A stretch of 22,228 bases of DNA from an uncultured Lachnospiraceae bacterium (lineage in GTDB: Bacteria > Bacillota > Clostridia > Lachnospirales > Lachnospiraceae), in assembly GCA_902797785.1 (NCBI GenBank), contig CADBUD010000113.1, forward strand, positions 1-22,228. The letters run 5' to 3'. How positions within the stretch are numbered: the stretch's first letter is position 1; each line of letters begins with the position of its first letter. This document shows, in pieces, positions 1 to 8,708 of this stretch. The position numbers and the translations under genes are program-made. The notes under the pieces were generated by a model that was not told the origin of the DNA, ran no database searches, and saw only the letters and a program-made list of their open reading frames with translations.

Positions 1-1
1 G

Positions 2-80
2 TGGACAAGCTCGCTTGTCCATCCGGATTTTCGTGCAAAGTGCACATGCGATTTCATCGCATGGCACTTTTGACCCCAAC
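2..80. repeat. hairpin-rich intergenic repeat at window edge
   Basis: Two strong inverted repeats lie after the last leftward gene. TGGACAAGC (2-10) pairs perfectly with GCTTGTCCA (13-21) across a 2-base loop. AAAGTGC (37-43) plus ATGCGA (46-51) pair with TCGCAT (57-62) plus GCACTTT (64-70), with a small bulge. No T-run follows either stem in the leftward direction, so these do not look like simple terminators. They resemble intergenic palindromic repeats. The element may continue beyond the window start. Confidence 0.6.
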
Positions 81-95
81 ATCATTTAAATTCAT

Positions 96-1340
96 CTATA
101 ATTCAATTTTTAATTCAAATTCCGGCATACTTTCAATCTTCATCGTTCCTCCAGCTCCTTCAACTCGTCGCCGGAGATTAGCAAGCCCTCCGGTCTCTCT
201 AATTTTATCCTTTGGAGCCTCCCCATCATTTTTTAAGGAAAGCAAAAATTTTCCATTCTGTTCCTTTCCATCCACATATAATTTTGTTCCTTTTGCATGA
301 CGTCCCAAATTACTAAGACACGCAATCATGGCTTGTGCAGTAATACAGCTTTTTTCTGTCTCCTCGGGAAGTTTTCCGGAAATATAAATTTGAAATCCCA
401 ATGTTTTTGCAACTCGAAAAATATCTTCATACTGATCTTGATAAATTGAAGTTCTTTCCATTTCTAAAAGTGTTATATTACGATTCCAGATTTGAAACAT
501 CTCATCACTGTCAATCAGATTTGGATCCATCATATATCTTCTCAGTAATAAAAGTGCTTTACTCCAATCATCATGAAGCCGGATTTTGGAATTCAATATT
601 TCTTTTTCCATAGATAACTTTGTAATTTCTTCTCCTAAAATTCGAAGTCTTTGATTGATTTCTTCCCCCTTTCTTTGTTTTTCTAAAAGCTCAAGACTAA
701 GAGCGTATTCCTCTGTAACATCCGCTGAGATAATCTCATACAAAGGAATTTCATAAAAATTTATCTGATTTCGCTTAAAACTATATACCGTTCCATCCTT
801 CAATGCCACAATAGGATTGTTTCCTGTTTGTATGAAAGAACCTTGTATTTGTCCTCCATTCGTCAATATTTTCCAAAAAATTTGTCCATCCCGAAGAAGT
901 TTCCCTGTCATTTTAACGCAAATTTCATCCATTTTTGAATTAACTAATTTGCATAATCCACCAGAATAATAGTAGCATAGTCCAGCTGGAAGGCAATCTA
1001 CTGCCTCCTTAATTGACATTGGAGTAATGGAACTTTTTTTCTTTTTTTTAATAATAATTCCAAAAAATAGAACCGCTATAGAACATATAATCTGACTAGA
1101 AATTATGATTCCAACAGAAAAATCCGGAAGAGCTAGCTTCACATTTTTTTTCATCAACAAGCAGAGATAAAAAAAGAAAAAACAAAAGAAACAGACCCCC
1201 AGCAGACACATCTTGCTTCGAGTTGACATATTTAGTCTGTAAAAATGAAAAAACTGCCATATCATAAGCAAAAGTAGAAGAAAACTCCACAAGAATAATA
1301 TTCCACGGTCGATGGGTGGAAGCTGCATAAATGTTGTCAT
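96..1340 (-). CDS. membrane sensor histidine kinase-like protein (NarL/DesK-like, degenerate N-box)
   Basis: A 414-residue protein with three predicted membrane segments (about 14-31, 44-63, 76-97), a PAS-like stretch (about 115-215), a coiled coil (about 216-252), a DHp-like helix and a C-terminal HATPase domain. The putative phosphoacceptor is H256 in HDD, followed by a helix typical of HisKA_3-like kinases. The N-box keeps N344, but the usual glutamate four residues earlier is A340. The NDG (371-373) and GGLANL (384-389) glycine boxes are intact. The start overlaps the upstream gene stop as ATGA (1337-1340), and GGGAGAAG lies five bases before the ATG, so translation is probably coupled. 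Signal, partner and response regulator are not visible here. Kinase-like identity is likely; actual kinase activity is inference. Confidence 0.75.
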   Translation of the reverse strand: MTTFMQLPPIDRGILFLWSFLLLLLMIWQFFHFYRLNMSTRSKMCLLGVCFFCFFFFYLCLLMKKNVKLALPDFSVGIIISSQIICSIAVLFFGIIIKKKKKSSITPMSIKEAVDCLPAGLCYYYSGGLCKLVNSKMDEICVKMTGKLLRDGQIFWKILTNGGQIQGSFIQTGNNPIVALKDGTVYSFKRNQINFYEIPLYEIISADVTEEYALSLELLEKQRKGEEINQRLRILGEEITKLSMEKEILNSKIRLHDDWSKALLLLRRYMMDPNLIDSDEMFQIWNRNITLLEMERTSIYQDQYEDIFRVAKTLGFQIYISGKLPEETEKSCITAQAMIACLSNLGRHAKGTKLYVDGKEQNGKFLLSLKNDGEAPKDKIRETGGLANLRRRVEGAGGTMKIESMPEFELKIEL

Positions 1341-2995
1341 AAAATCTTCTCCCTCTTTTTTTCATAAAAAAACAGATATGAAATATCGTCTTCCTGTCTG
1401 ATTTCAATGGAAAAAGCAGGAACAAACTTTTGATTATTTATAAATTGTTCTGACAATCTGAACTCTGCATCCGCCATAATCCTCATGTAAAATTGTCCCT
1501 CCGTCAAAAGATTTACCATCAAAAAATCTGCCTGTTCCATAACTGACTCTGCTGCATTTTCAAATAATTCATAAGCAAACATCAAAAGCTCCGCTGAAAA
1601 ACTTCCACATCCCCGACAATAAACACCACTTTCTACTCCTGAAAGTGTCAGATATTCCACGGATTCTTTCAATGCAAAATATAAGTCTTCTAACTCCATC
1701 TGATCCTTTTCCTGAGAAATAATAGCCAAATTGGCGCGTCGTTTAATATAGGCTCCGATGACAGCGATTAATGAAATCCCGCTCTTTGTTTCACGGAGAT
1801 TTGAATCCGAAAGCACCTCTTTAATTTTTTTTAATTGAGGCTGAACCGACAAAGCAATTTCATCATATAGATTATTTTGTGTATTATAATGTGCCTGCTG
1901 CTCCTTCATTTCGTTTTCATACTGTAAAAGCGTATTTTCCTCATCAACTTCCTCGATGGCAACCGAAAGACGATGCCGAATCTGATTCATCGAACTTAAA
2001 TCGTCTGCCCAAAAAACTGCCCCGCCACCAATTGGCACAGAATGAAGCTGCAGCGAATCTTTTAATTCCACGCTTTCCCTTCCCGCCAACACAATTTCTT
2101 CTTCTTTCGGCACTATGGCATTCTTAGAAAGATACACAATGTGTTTCTCCTGATCCGTAATTCCCATATTTAAAGAAGAATTAGAAAAAATCTCAGCGTA
2201 TCCGGAATTGGATGAAATCAAGCCAATTTGAATACAGCTTTCCCATAATCCGATATATAAGATAGAATAGATTTCCTGCACCATATAGAGCTTTAATCCT
2301 CCTATTTTAGGAGAACCACCCTCAACATAATATAGTACCAATAAAAAGACTCCAAATGCAGAAACTGTAACCGGAATATACCAAAGACCCCGGCTCACAG
2401 AAATGCTGCATCGCCACATCAAAATAATAAATGTACTGATGGTAAGCAATGCACACCAGGAAACAATAAGATAATACAATATTCCATGAATATATTTATT
2501 TTCTCCGGATGTACTCTTAAAAAAATGAAACATGCCTCCATGTATCTCATTTGTCATGACCAAAATAATCCATATTATATCCGTGATTAATATCATTATG
2601 ATTCGCTTTAAAGGCAGATTATTTTCCTTCTCTCCAACACAGAGGGCCGCCCCCAGGGAAACCGATGGCATAATGATAATTGGAATATAATATGCATACC
2701 AAAGATATCTGCTCACCAAATCTGAATATTCGAAAAAATCCCATCGACAGATTCGTAATAGAAACAGAAAAATAACACTCAATCCTCCCATCATAAGAAA
2801 GCGACGGATTGAATCTTCAATAATTCGTTCTTCTATCTTCATCATCCAGCCAAAAATCAGGATACAATAGCATATCGTTGAAATGTGATTCAAATAAATA
2901 CTTAAATAAGAAAGGATCCCAATTCCCCACACAACAATGATTGCTATAATAATGCCCAGCAGCTTCTTTTTTTTCCTTTGATCAAATATCTGCAT
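1337..2995 (-). CDS. polytopic membrane sensor, histidine kinase-like, lacking phosphoacceptor His
   Basis: A 552-residue protein from the preferred start. The frame is open to an ATG at 3037, but the ATG at 2995 has GGGGAG six bases upstream and is favoured. Seven or eight hydrophobic segments fill about residues 12-260, as in kinases with an N-terminal 7TM sensor region. A linker and a coiled coil (about 340-380) follow. Where a DHp helix should carry His-Asp it reads YDEIALSVQPQL, so the histidine is replaced by Tyr. The C-terminus keeps an HATPase N-box, ELFENAAESV, with Glu and Asn present, but no DxGxG or glycine-rich lid box can be seen. It looks like a pseudokinase or the regulatory half of a pair with the next gene, which it overlaps by 4 bases. 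It starts 43 bases after the mnmG stop and probably shares that transcript. Ligand unknown. Confidence 0.7.
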   Translation of the reverse strand: MQIFDQRKKKKLLGIIIAIIVVWGIGILSYLSIYLNHISTICYCILIFGWMMKIEERIIEDSIRRFLMMGGLSVIFLFLLRICRWDFFEYSDLVSRYLWYAYYIPIIIMPSVSLGAALCVGEKENNLPLKRIIMILITDIIWIILVMTNEIHGGMFHFFKSTSGENKYIHGILYYLIVSWCALLTISTFIILMWRCSISVSRGLWYIPVTVSAFGVFLLVLYYVEGGSPKIGGLKLYMVQEIYSILYIGLWESCIQIGLISSNSGYAEIFSNSSLNMGITDQEKHIVYLSKNAIVPKEEEIVLAGRESVELKDSLQLHSVPIGGGAVFWADDLSSMNQIRHRLSVAIEEVDEENTLLQYENEMKEQQAHYNTQNNLYDEIALSVQPQLKKIKEVLSDSNLRETKSGISLIAVIGAYIKRRANLAIISQEKDQMELEDLYFALKESVEYLTLSGVESGVYCRGCGSFSAELLMFAYELFENAAESVMEQADFLMVNLLTEGQFYMRIMADAEFRLSEQFINNQKFVPAFSIEIRQEDDISYLFFYEKKREKIL

Positions 2996-3038
2996 TGCCT
3001 TCTCCCCTGATTTTCTATCCCCTGATGCAGCCATCATC

Positions 3039-4922
3039 CTATTTTTGATTATCTTTTTGTTTCATATATACCAGCAAAACGGAAATATCTGCCGGAGATA
3101 CTCCTGAAATTCGAGAAGCCTGTCCGATTGACACCGGCTTAAGCGCAGCCAATTTCTGTCTTGCCTCCAATCGAAGGCTTTTTACCTTATCATAATCAAA
3201 ATCCTTCGGAATCTGTTTCTTTTCATTCTTTTTGAATTGCTCTACCTGCTGAATCTGTCGTGAAATATATCCGGCATATTTGATATTAATATTTACCTGT
3301 TCGCAAATATCCTCACGCAGTTTTGGACGTTTTTCATCAATTTCCTGAATTATATCGTAATTCAATTCCGGTCGTCGAATCAATTCAGCTAGGGAAACTG
3401 CTGTTTTAAGTGGCGTACTGTTATGCTGTTCCAAAAAGGTCTGAATTTTTTTTGCTGCTCCTACCATCGTCGTTTCAAGTCGTTCAACCTCTTCTTTGAT
3501 TTTTTGTTCCTTTTCACAGAGAGCATCATATTCTTCCTGGCAGATCAGCCCCACCTCATAACCTTTTTTTCTTAATCGGAGATCAGCATTGTCCTGACGC
3601 AGCAGCAAACGATATTCCGACCGGGATGTCATCATTCGGTAAGGCTCATGATTTTCCTTGGTTACCAAGTCATCGATCAATACTCCAATATATCCTTCGG
3701 AACGATCAATCAGCATCAATTCCCTGCCCTGTACGAATAATGCTGCATTGATTCCTGCAACAATTCCCTGAGCTGCTGCCTCCTCATATCCAGAACTTCC
3801 ATTGAACTGTCCACCACTGAACAATCCTTCCACACCTTTAAATTGCAGCGTAGGATGTAGCTGATGAGGGTTAATACAGTCATATTCAATCGCATAGGCA
3901 TTTCTCACAATCTGTGCATGTTCCAAACCTTTGACAGACCGATACATTTTATATTGGACATCCTCTGGAAGAGAACTGGACATTCCACTTAAATACATTT
4001 CATTTGTATCTAATCCCTCCGGTTCAATAAATACCTGATGACGTTTTTTATCCGAAAATTTTACCACCTTATCTTCAATCGAAGGACAATATCTTGGTCC
4101 GGTTCCCTCAATCAATCCGGAATATAATGGTGAACGGTGAATATTTTCTTTTATGATTTCATGTGTTTCCTCATTGGTATATGTAAGCCAGCAGGAGACC
4201 TGATCAATCTGGATTTCTTCGGAATCTGTCGAAAAAGAAAATGGAACAACCCGCTCGTCCCCTTTTTGTTCCTCCATTACGCTAAAATCTATCGTTCTTT
4301 TATCAATTCTGGCTGGTGTTCCGGTCTTAAATCTCATCAACTCAATCCCCAGCTTTTTTAACGATTCAGATAATTCATTTGCGGCTTTTAATCCATTTGG
4401 CCCGGTATATTGTATGGAATCTCCACATAAGCACCTTGCCTTTAAATATGTTCCTGTACATAATACCACCGCTTTACATGGAAAAATCCCGCCTGTATGA
4501 ATTTTTACTCCTGTAACCTTATTTCCCTCTGACAAAATTTCTACGACTTCAGCCTGCTTGATGGTCAGATTGTCCGTATTCTCAAGAGTTTTTCTCATTT
4601 CCATGCTATACTGTCTTTTGTCTGCCTGGGCCCGGAGAGAATGAACCGCTGGTCCCTTCGACTGATTCAGCATTTTTGATTGGATAAATGTCTTATCAAT
4701 ATTCTTTCCCATTTCCCCGCCTAAAGCATCGACCTCCCGGACTAAATGTCCTTTTGAGGTTCCCCCAATATTAGGATTGCAGGGCATCAGAGCAATACTG
4801 TCCACACTGACTGTAAACATGATGGTTCTTAACCCCATTCTGGCTGCTGCCAAGGCTGCCTCACAGCCTGCATGCCCGGCTCCTACAACACCTACATCAT
4901 ATTCTTCTGCTACAAACGACAT
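3039..4922 (-). CDS. mnmG: tRNA uridine-5-carboxymethylaminomethyl modification enzyme, FAD subunit
   Basis: A 627-residue MnmG (GidA), the FAD- and NADH-binding partner of MnmE that modifies wobble U34 in certain tRNAs in the cytoplasm. The N-terminal Rossmann motif GAGHAGCEAALAA is clear, as is the family signature GPRYCPSIEDK in the middle. The Lys/Glu-rich helical C-terminal domain is present, and the length is normal for the family. The frame opens at 4937, directly after the mnmE stop, but AAGGAGG lies five bases before the ATG at 4922, so that start is chosen. It forms a tight operon with mnmE (gap 15 bases) and, unusually, continues into the kinase-like pair rather than rsmG. Identification is very secure. 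Confidence 0.98.
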   Translation of the reverse strand: MSFVAEEYDVGVVGAGHAGCEAALAAARMGLRTIMFTVSVDSIALMPCNPNIGGTSKGHLVREVDALGGEMGKNIDKTFIQSKMLNQSKGPAVHSLRAQADKRQYSMEMRKTLENTDNLTIKQAEVVEILSEGNKVTGVKIHTGGIFPCKAVVLCTGTYLKARCLCGDSIQYTGPNGLKAANELSESLKKLGIELMRFKTGTPARIDKRTIDFSVMEEQKGDERVVPFSFSTDSEEIQIDQVSCWLTYTNEETHEIIKENIHRSPLYSGLIEGTGPRYCPSIEDKVVKFSDKKRHQVFIEPEGLDTNEMYLSGMSSSLPEDVQYKMYRSVKGLEHAQIVRNAYAIEYDCINPHQLHPTLQFKGVEGLFSGGQFNGSSGYEEAAAQGIVAGINAALFVQGRELMLIDRSEGYIGVLIDDLVTKENHEPYRMMTSRSEYRLLLRQDNADLRLRKKGYEVGLICQEEYDALCEKEQKIKEEVERLETTMVGAAKKIQTFLEQHNSTPLKTAVSLAELIRRPELNYDIIQEIDEKRPKLREDICEQVNINIKYAGYISRQIQQVEQFKKNEKKQIPKDFDYDKVKSLRLEARQKLAALKPVSIGQASRISGVSPADISVLLVYMKQKDNQK

Positions 4923-4937
4923 AACGACCTCCTTCAT

Positions 4938-6326
4938 CTATTTTCCCATGCAGAATGCTCGGAAAATTTCATCCACAACATCATCATCGACTTCTTCTCC
5001 AATCATCCTCCCCAACGCTTCATATGCGCGGGTCAGATCAATCGTATAAAAATCCTCTGGCATTCCTTGAGCAATACTTTGTTTTACCAACTCCATAGAA
5101 GATATTGCTTCCTCTACAAGCTGCTGCTGGCGAAGATTAGTAAGATAAATTTCTTCCTCCGTGTGTAAGTCTCCTTCAAAAAAAGCATCCCTGATGTATG
5201 CAGCCAATTCCTCCGTCCCCTGTTCCTCCTTAGCAGAAAAGGAGAGTACTGGAAACTTAAATTCATTTCTTACTTCTTCTTCCTTCAATGGATGTTCTGT
5301 CTCCAAATCTGTTTTATTCAACAAAATAACAGCTTTTTTCTTCTGATTTTGAATCAGCTTAAAGATTTCCCTGTCTTCCTTTGTCAAAGGCTTCGACCAA
5401 TCCAATACGAACAATACCAGCTGTGCTTCTTCCACAGATTTTTTAGAACGCTCTACACCTATTTTTTCTACTCTATCCTCTGTTTCTCGGATTCCTGCAG
5501 TATCTATAATTCTTAATACGATGTCATGCAGTACCACCTGTTCCTCTAAAATATCACGTGTCGTCCCTTCAATTTCCGTCACAATAGCCCGCTCTTTTCC
5601 TACCAAAAGATTCAAAATAGAAGATTTTCCAACATTTGGCTTTCCAACAATCACCGTGCAAATTCCATCCTTTAACAGCGCGCCGTTCTTTGAATTTTTT
5701 AATATTTTTTTCCCTTCCTGTAAAAAGCAATCCAACTTCTGATCCAGCTGCTCTCCATATCCCACCAGCTCATAATGCTCTGGATCATCCAACGCTGCTT
5801 CCAGATAAGCAATCTCATGGAGCAGTCTTGCACGAACCTGTTCAATTTTCTTTCGAATACTTCCCTGCATCTGATTCAGGGAGTTTTTCATTGAAAATTC
5901 ATTCTTAGACTGAATCAAATCCATAACTGCTTCAGCCTCTGTCAGATCAATCCGTCCATTCAAAAATGCTCGCTTAGTAAATTCCCCCGGCTCTGCCAGA
6001 CGCGCCCCATTCTTTAACACCGTCTGCAATACCCGTTCTGTCACTTTTAGACCACCATGACAGTCAACTTCTACGACATCCTCTGCAGTATAGCTTCTCG
6101 GCGCTTTCATATAAACAACCAGCACTTCGTCGATCAGATCCTGTCCATCATAAATATATCCATAATGAACCGTATGGCTCTTGGGTTGTTTCAAAATTTT
6201 CTCTCTTTTCTGATTAAAAAAAATTCTCCCCGCCACTTCTAACGCTTTCTCTCCGCTGATTCGCACAATACTAATACCAGAATGATTTAGTGCCGTTGCA
6301 ATCGCAGCAATTGTATCCTGTTCCAT
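4938..6326 (-). CDS. mnmE: tRNA modification GTPase MnmE
   Basis: A 462-residue GTPase acting with MnmG on tRNA wobble uridines. The N-terminal tetrahydrofolate-binding domain covers about 1-118. The central helical domain is interrupted by a G domain with GKPNVGKSS (228-236), GTTRD (254-258), DTAG (275-278) and NKTD (337-340). The C-terminus ends CMGK, the conserved C-x-G-K active-site tail, so the protein is complete. AGGGAAGGA precedes the ATG at an acceptable distance. A hairpin terminator separates it from jag upstream, so mnmE probably has its own promoter or depends on read-through. Its stop is 15 bases from the mnmG start. Confidence 0.98.
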   Translation of the reverse strand: MEQDTIAAIATALNHSGISIVRISGEKALEVAGRIFFNQKREKILKQPKSHTVHYGYIYDGQDLIDEVLVVYMKAPRSYTAEDVVEVDCHGGLKVTERVLQTVLKNGARLAEPGEFTKRAFLNGRIDLTEAEAVMDLIQSKNEFSMKNSLNQMQGSIRKKIEQVRARLLHEIAYLEAALDDPEHYELVGYGEQLDQKLDCFLQEGKKILKNSKNGALLKDGICTVIVGKPNVGKSSILNLLVGKERAIVTEIEGTTRDILEEQVVLHDIVLRIIDTAGIRETEDRVEKIGVERSKKSVEEAQLVLFVLDWSKPLTKEDREIFKLIQNQKKKAVILLNKTDLETEHPLKEEEVRNEFKFPVLSFSAKEEQGTEELAAYIRDAFFEGDLHTEEEIYLTNLRQQQLVEEAISSMELVKQSIAQGMPEDFYTIDLTRAYEALGRMIGEEVDDDVVDEIFRAFCMGK

Positions 6327-6349
6327 TCTCTGTTCCTTCCCTAATTTTT

Positions 6350-6381
6350 AAAAAATACCCGCCATAAAACTACAGCGGGTA
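6350..6381 (-). terminator. intrinsic terminator between jag and mnmE
   Basis: On the minus strand TACCCGC (6381-6375) pairs with GCGGGTA (6362-6356) around a 12-base loop and is followed by TTTTTT (6355-6350). This is a classic Rho-independent terminator for the rpmH-jag transcript. It lies only 24 bases before the mnmE start. A TATAAA box on the minus strand (6410-6405) lies just before it, so it could also act inside an mnmE leader. Confidence 0.8.
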
Positions 6382-6422
6382 CAATTTGATTTCACCATTC
6401 TTATTTTATAGTAAACTTCAAC

Positions 6423-7046
6423 CTATTTTTTCAGAACGACAACAACATGACGATATGGTTCTTCTCCTTCACTATGTGTCGTAACATACCGGTCATTTTG
6501 TAGGGCTGAGTGAATGATTCTTCGTTCATATGGATTCATTGGCTCCAAAGAAACCGGACGTTTTGTTCTTTTTACTTTAAAAGCAATATTCTTTGCTAAA
6601 TTTTCTAATGTATCTTTCCTTCTTTTGCGATAATTTTCTGTATCCAGCTTTACTTTAATATACTTGTCTGTTTCTTTATTTACAATCAGGCTGCAAAGAT
6701 ACTGCAGGGAATCCAGCGTCTGTCCTCTTTTTCCAATCAAAATTCCCATATCTTTTCCCTTTAGATCAATATCCATCATACCGTTCTCTTCATCATATGT
6801 AATCCTGATTTCTACCTCAAGATTCATCTGTTTCAGTACATCCTGTAAAAATTCCCGTACCTTATCCTCTACTGTCGATTTTTTTCTAGCCTTGATTACT
6901 GCCGGCTTGCTGCCTAGTCCCAAAAAACCCGCAGCTCCTTCTGAAACTACTTCATATTCAATCTCTGTACTAGGCACTCCAAGGGACTGTGTCGCCTCTG
7001 TAATAGCATCTTCTATCTTTTTTCCAGTAAATTCCACGAAATCCAT
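6423..7046 (-). CDS. jag: Jag/KhpB RNA-binding protein
   Basis: A 207-residue cytoplasmic RNA-binding protein with the three-part layout of Jag (SpoIIIJ-associated, KhpB). The Jag_N domain covers about 1-52. A KH domain carries the GKRG loop at 105-108. A C-terminal R3H domain shows R175-x3-H179. In Firmicutes the family is linked to sRNA/mRNA binding and cell elongation, and it is normally found beside yidC, as here. The frame extends to a TTG 15 bases upstream, but GGGAGG lies seven bases before the ATG at 7046, so that start is preferred. The last bases run into a terminator at 6350-6381. Confidence 0.96.
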   Translation of the reverse strand: MDFVEFTGKKIEDAITEATQSLGVPSTEIEYEVVSEGAAGFLGLGSKPAVIKARKKSTVEDKVREFLQDVLKQMNLEVEIRITYDEENGMMDIDLKGKDMGILIGKRGQTLDSLQYLCSLIVNKETDKYIKVKLDTENYRKRRKDTLENLAKNIAFKVKRTKRPVSLEPMNPYERRIIHSALQNDRYVTTHSEGEEPYRHVVVVLKK

Positions 7047-7112
7047 ATTTGAACCTCCCAATTTTTCAATGATTTACCATCTGTCACAAAAGAACCTTCT
7101 TCGCACAGCATC

Positions 7113-8402
7113 TCAATCATTATTTTTTTCATTATATTCTTTTACCAAATTTGCCCTTGATGCCAAACTCGTTTTATCCTCTACATCATACGTATAATCC
7201 TTTTTTTTCAAATTCTTGGTATTGATTCTTGCCCGGTCAGACATTGTTCTTGGTGCTTCCTGCTCTGCAGACGCAGCAGCACCAGCTTCTGCGAGACGAC
7301 TCATCAGCCCTGGTTTCGTTCCTTTTTTTTCTGCTTTTTTCTTATTTTTCTCAATAATCTCATCGATATTCATCTTGTCCAGATGATGATTGATAAATAA
7401 CATCTGAATCGTCCGAATGACAGCACCGGAAATCCAGTAAATACCAAGACCGCATGGCAGAGTCAGACACATGACGGCAGAAATTACCGGCATTGTGTAG
7501 GTCATTGTTTTCATAGAACTCTGCATGGAGCTTGCCATTGGATTATCCTCCATCTGTGACATATTGCTCGCCTGCTGAGTCAGCTTCATACTTATAATCT
7601 GTGTCACGATGGAAAGCAGCGGAATTGCAATTGCTCCGGCTGCCAAAGCGATTTTCCCCGTTGAGATTCCCTGACGAATCAAATAGGAAGGGGAGTTGGC
7701 TATGTTCAAGCCCAAAAAATTGTTCATATGCTCCAGATTTTTCTGCGTACTGCTGATCGTATTGGATAAATCTGGAAAAACCTCTTTCAAGGCATCCCAC
7801 CCAGAGGTCTGGAGCTTATATAGCAAGTCAATAATTGAATTTTTCGTAGTATCTATCGTGTCAAAATTAAATTTTACACCAGCTAGATTTGAGATTCCGG
7901 CTTTAAAATCTGTCAAAAGATTCTGATAATTGGATGTCTTAATCATCTGCTCAACTAATTCCGTATAACAATTCTTTACATTTGCAACATAAGCCGGAAT
8001 ATTATTAATGACACGAAACAGAGCATAGATCACAGGAATCTGAACCAAAAGCTGAACACAGGTTCCCGTCGGGGACGTCCCGTACTTTGCATAGACCTCC
8101 TTCGTTTCCTCATTCATTTTCATAATGGAAGCCTGATCCGACTTTCCTTTATATTTCTTTTGAATTTTATTGATTTCCGGCTGCATTTTTGATGATAATC
8201 TGGAGTATTTTTGCTGCTTTATCGTCAATGGCAGCATACACATATATACAAATATGGTAAAAATAATAATACAAAGACCAATATTTTCGATTCCAAACAG
8301 TAAATGTACTACTTCAAAGATTCCATTCATAATCCATCCCAATAACTGCGCGACTGGTCCGATGATGAATGTCTTACTTTGTGTCAATAAAATGTTTTCC
8401 AA
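7113..8402 (-). CDS. yidC: membrane protein insertase YidC/SpoIIIJ/Oxa1 family
   Basis: About 429 residues, clearly larger than Bacillus SpoIIIJ (about 260). The first membrane segments, the cytoplasmic helical hairpin (KQQKYSRLSSKMQPEI), the TGTCVQLLVQIPVIYALF segment and the final segments with GLGIYWISGAV are all recognisable. The extra length is a long loop (roughly 130-225), probably extracytoplasmic, and a charged cytoplasmic tail. Aligned to SpoIIIJ, the groove arginine (LIRLLILPL) is Tyr here (FVYMCMLPL). An ATG exists at 8417, but the GGAGG after it lies eight bases before a TTG at 8402, which I prefer. No lipobox was seen. The neighbours rpmH, rnpA, yidD and jag are the standard context. 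Confidence 0.95.
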   Translation of the reverse strand: MENILLTQSKTFIIGPVAQLLGWIMNGIFEVVHLLFGIENIGLCIIIFTIFVYMCMLPLTIKQQKYSRLSSKMQPEINKIQKKYKGKSDQASIMKMNEETKEVYAKYGTSPTGTCVQLLVQIPVIYALFRVINNIPAYVANVKNCYTELVEQMIKTSNYQNLLTDFKAGISNLAGVKFNFDTIDTTKNSIIDLLYKLQTSGWDALKEVFPDLSNTISSTQKNLEHMNNFLGLNIANSPSYLIRQGISTGKIALAAGAIAIPLLSIVTQIISMKLTQQASNMSQMEDNPMASSMQSSMKTMTYTMPVISAVMCLTLPCGLGIYWISGAVIRTIQMLFINHHLDKMNIDEIIEKNKKKAEKKGTKPGLMSRLAEAGAAASAEQEAPRTMSDRARINTKNLKKKDYTYDVEDKTSLASRANLVKEYNEKNND

Positions 8403-8441
8403 AAAAATAACCTCCATAATTATGTTTTGAAAGGAATAATA

Positions 8442-8684
8442 CTACCATTTGATTTTTTTTAAATCTTTTGGAACGGGATCATATCCCCCTGTAGAAAATG
8501 GGTTGCATCTCAAAATCCGATATACCGCAAGAAGGGATCCCTTCCCCGCTCCATGAATCTGTATCGCTTCCAATCCATACTGCGAACAGCTCGGAGTATA
8601 CGGACAACGAAATCCCTTGCACGGTGAAATATATTTCTGATATAACGTAATCCCCTTGATCAACAATTTTTTTATCAATCTCAT
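8442..8684 (-). CDS. yidD: membrane protein insertion efficiency factor YidD
   Basis: About 80 residues and very basic, with the family core YQKYISP, CPYTPSCSQYGLEAI and the CNPFSTGGYDPVP tail. YidD is a small membrane-associated factor thought to help YidC-dependent insertion, and here it sits between rnpA and yidC as usual. The start is uncertain. A TTG at 8693 lacks a site, the ATG at 8684 has GGAGG only two bases away, and a TTG two codons later has better spacing. The difference is at most a few residues. Confidence 0.93.
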   Translation of the reverse strand: MRLIKKLLIKGITLYQKYISPCKGFRCPYTPSCSQYGLEAIQIHGAGKGSLLAVYRILRCNPFSTGGYDPVPKDLKKIKW

Positions 8685-8708
8685 TCCCTCCAAAAAACAG
8701 GAAAGCTG

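Noticed and set aside
1096..1425. 109-codon minus-strand ORF across the two sensor genes
   Set aside because: Frame shadow at the junction of two better supported overlapping genes.
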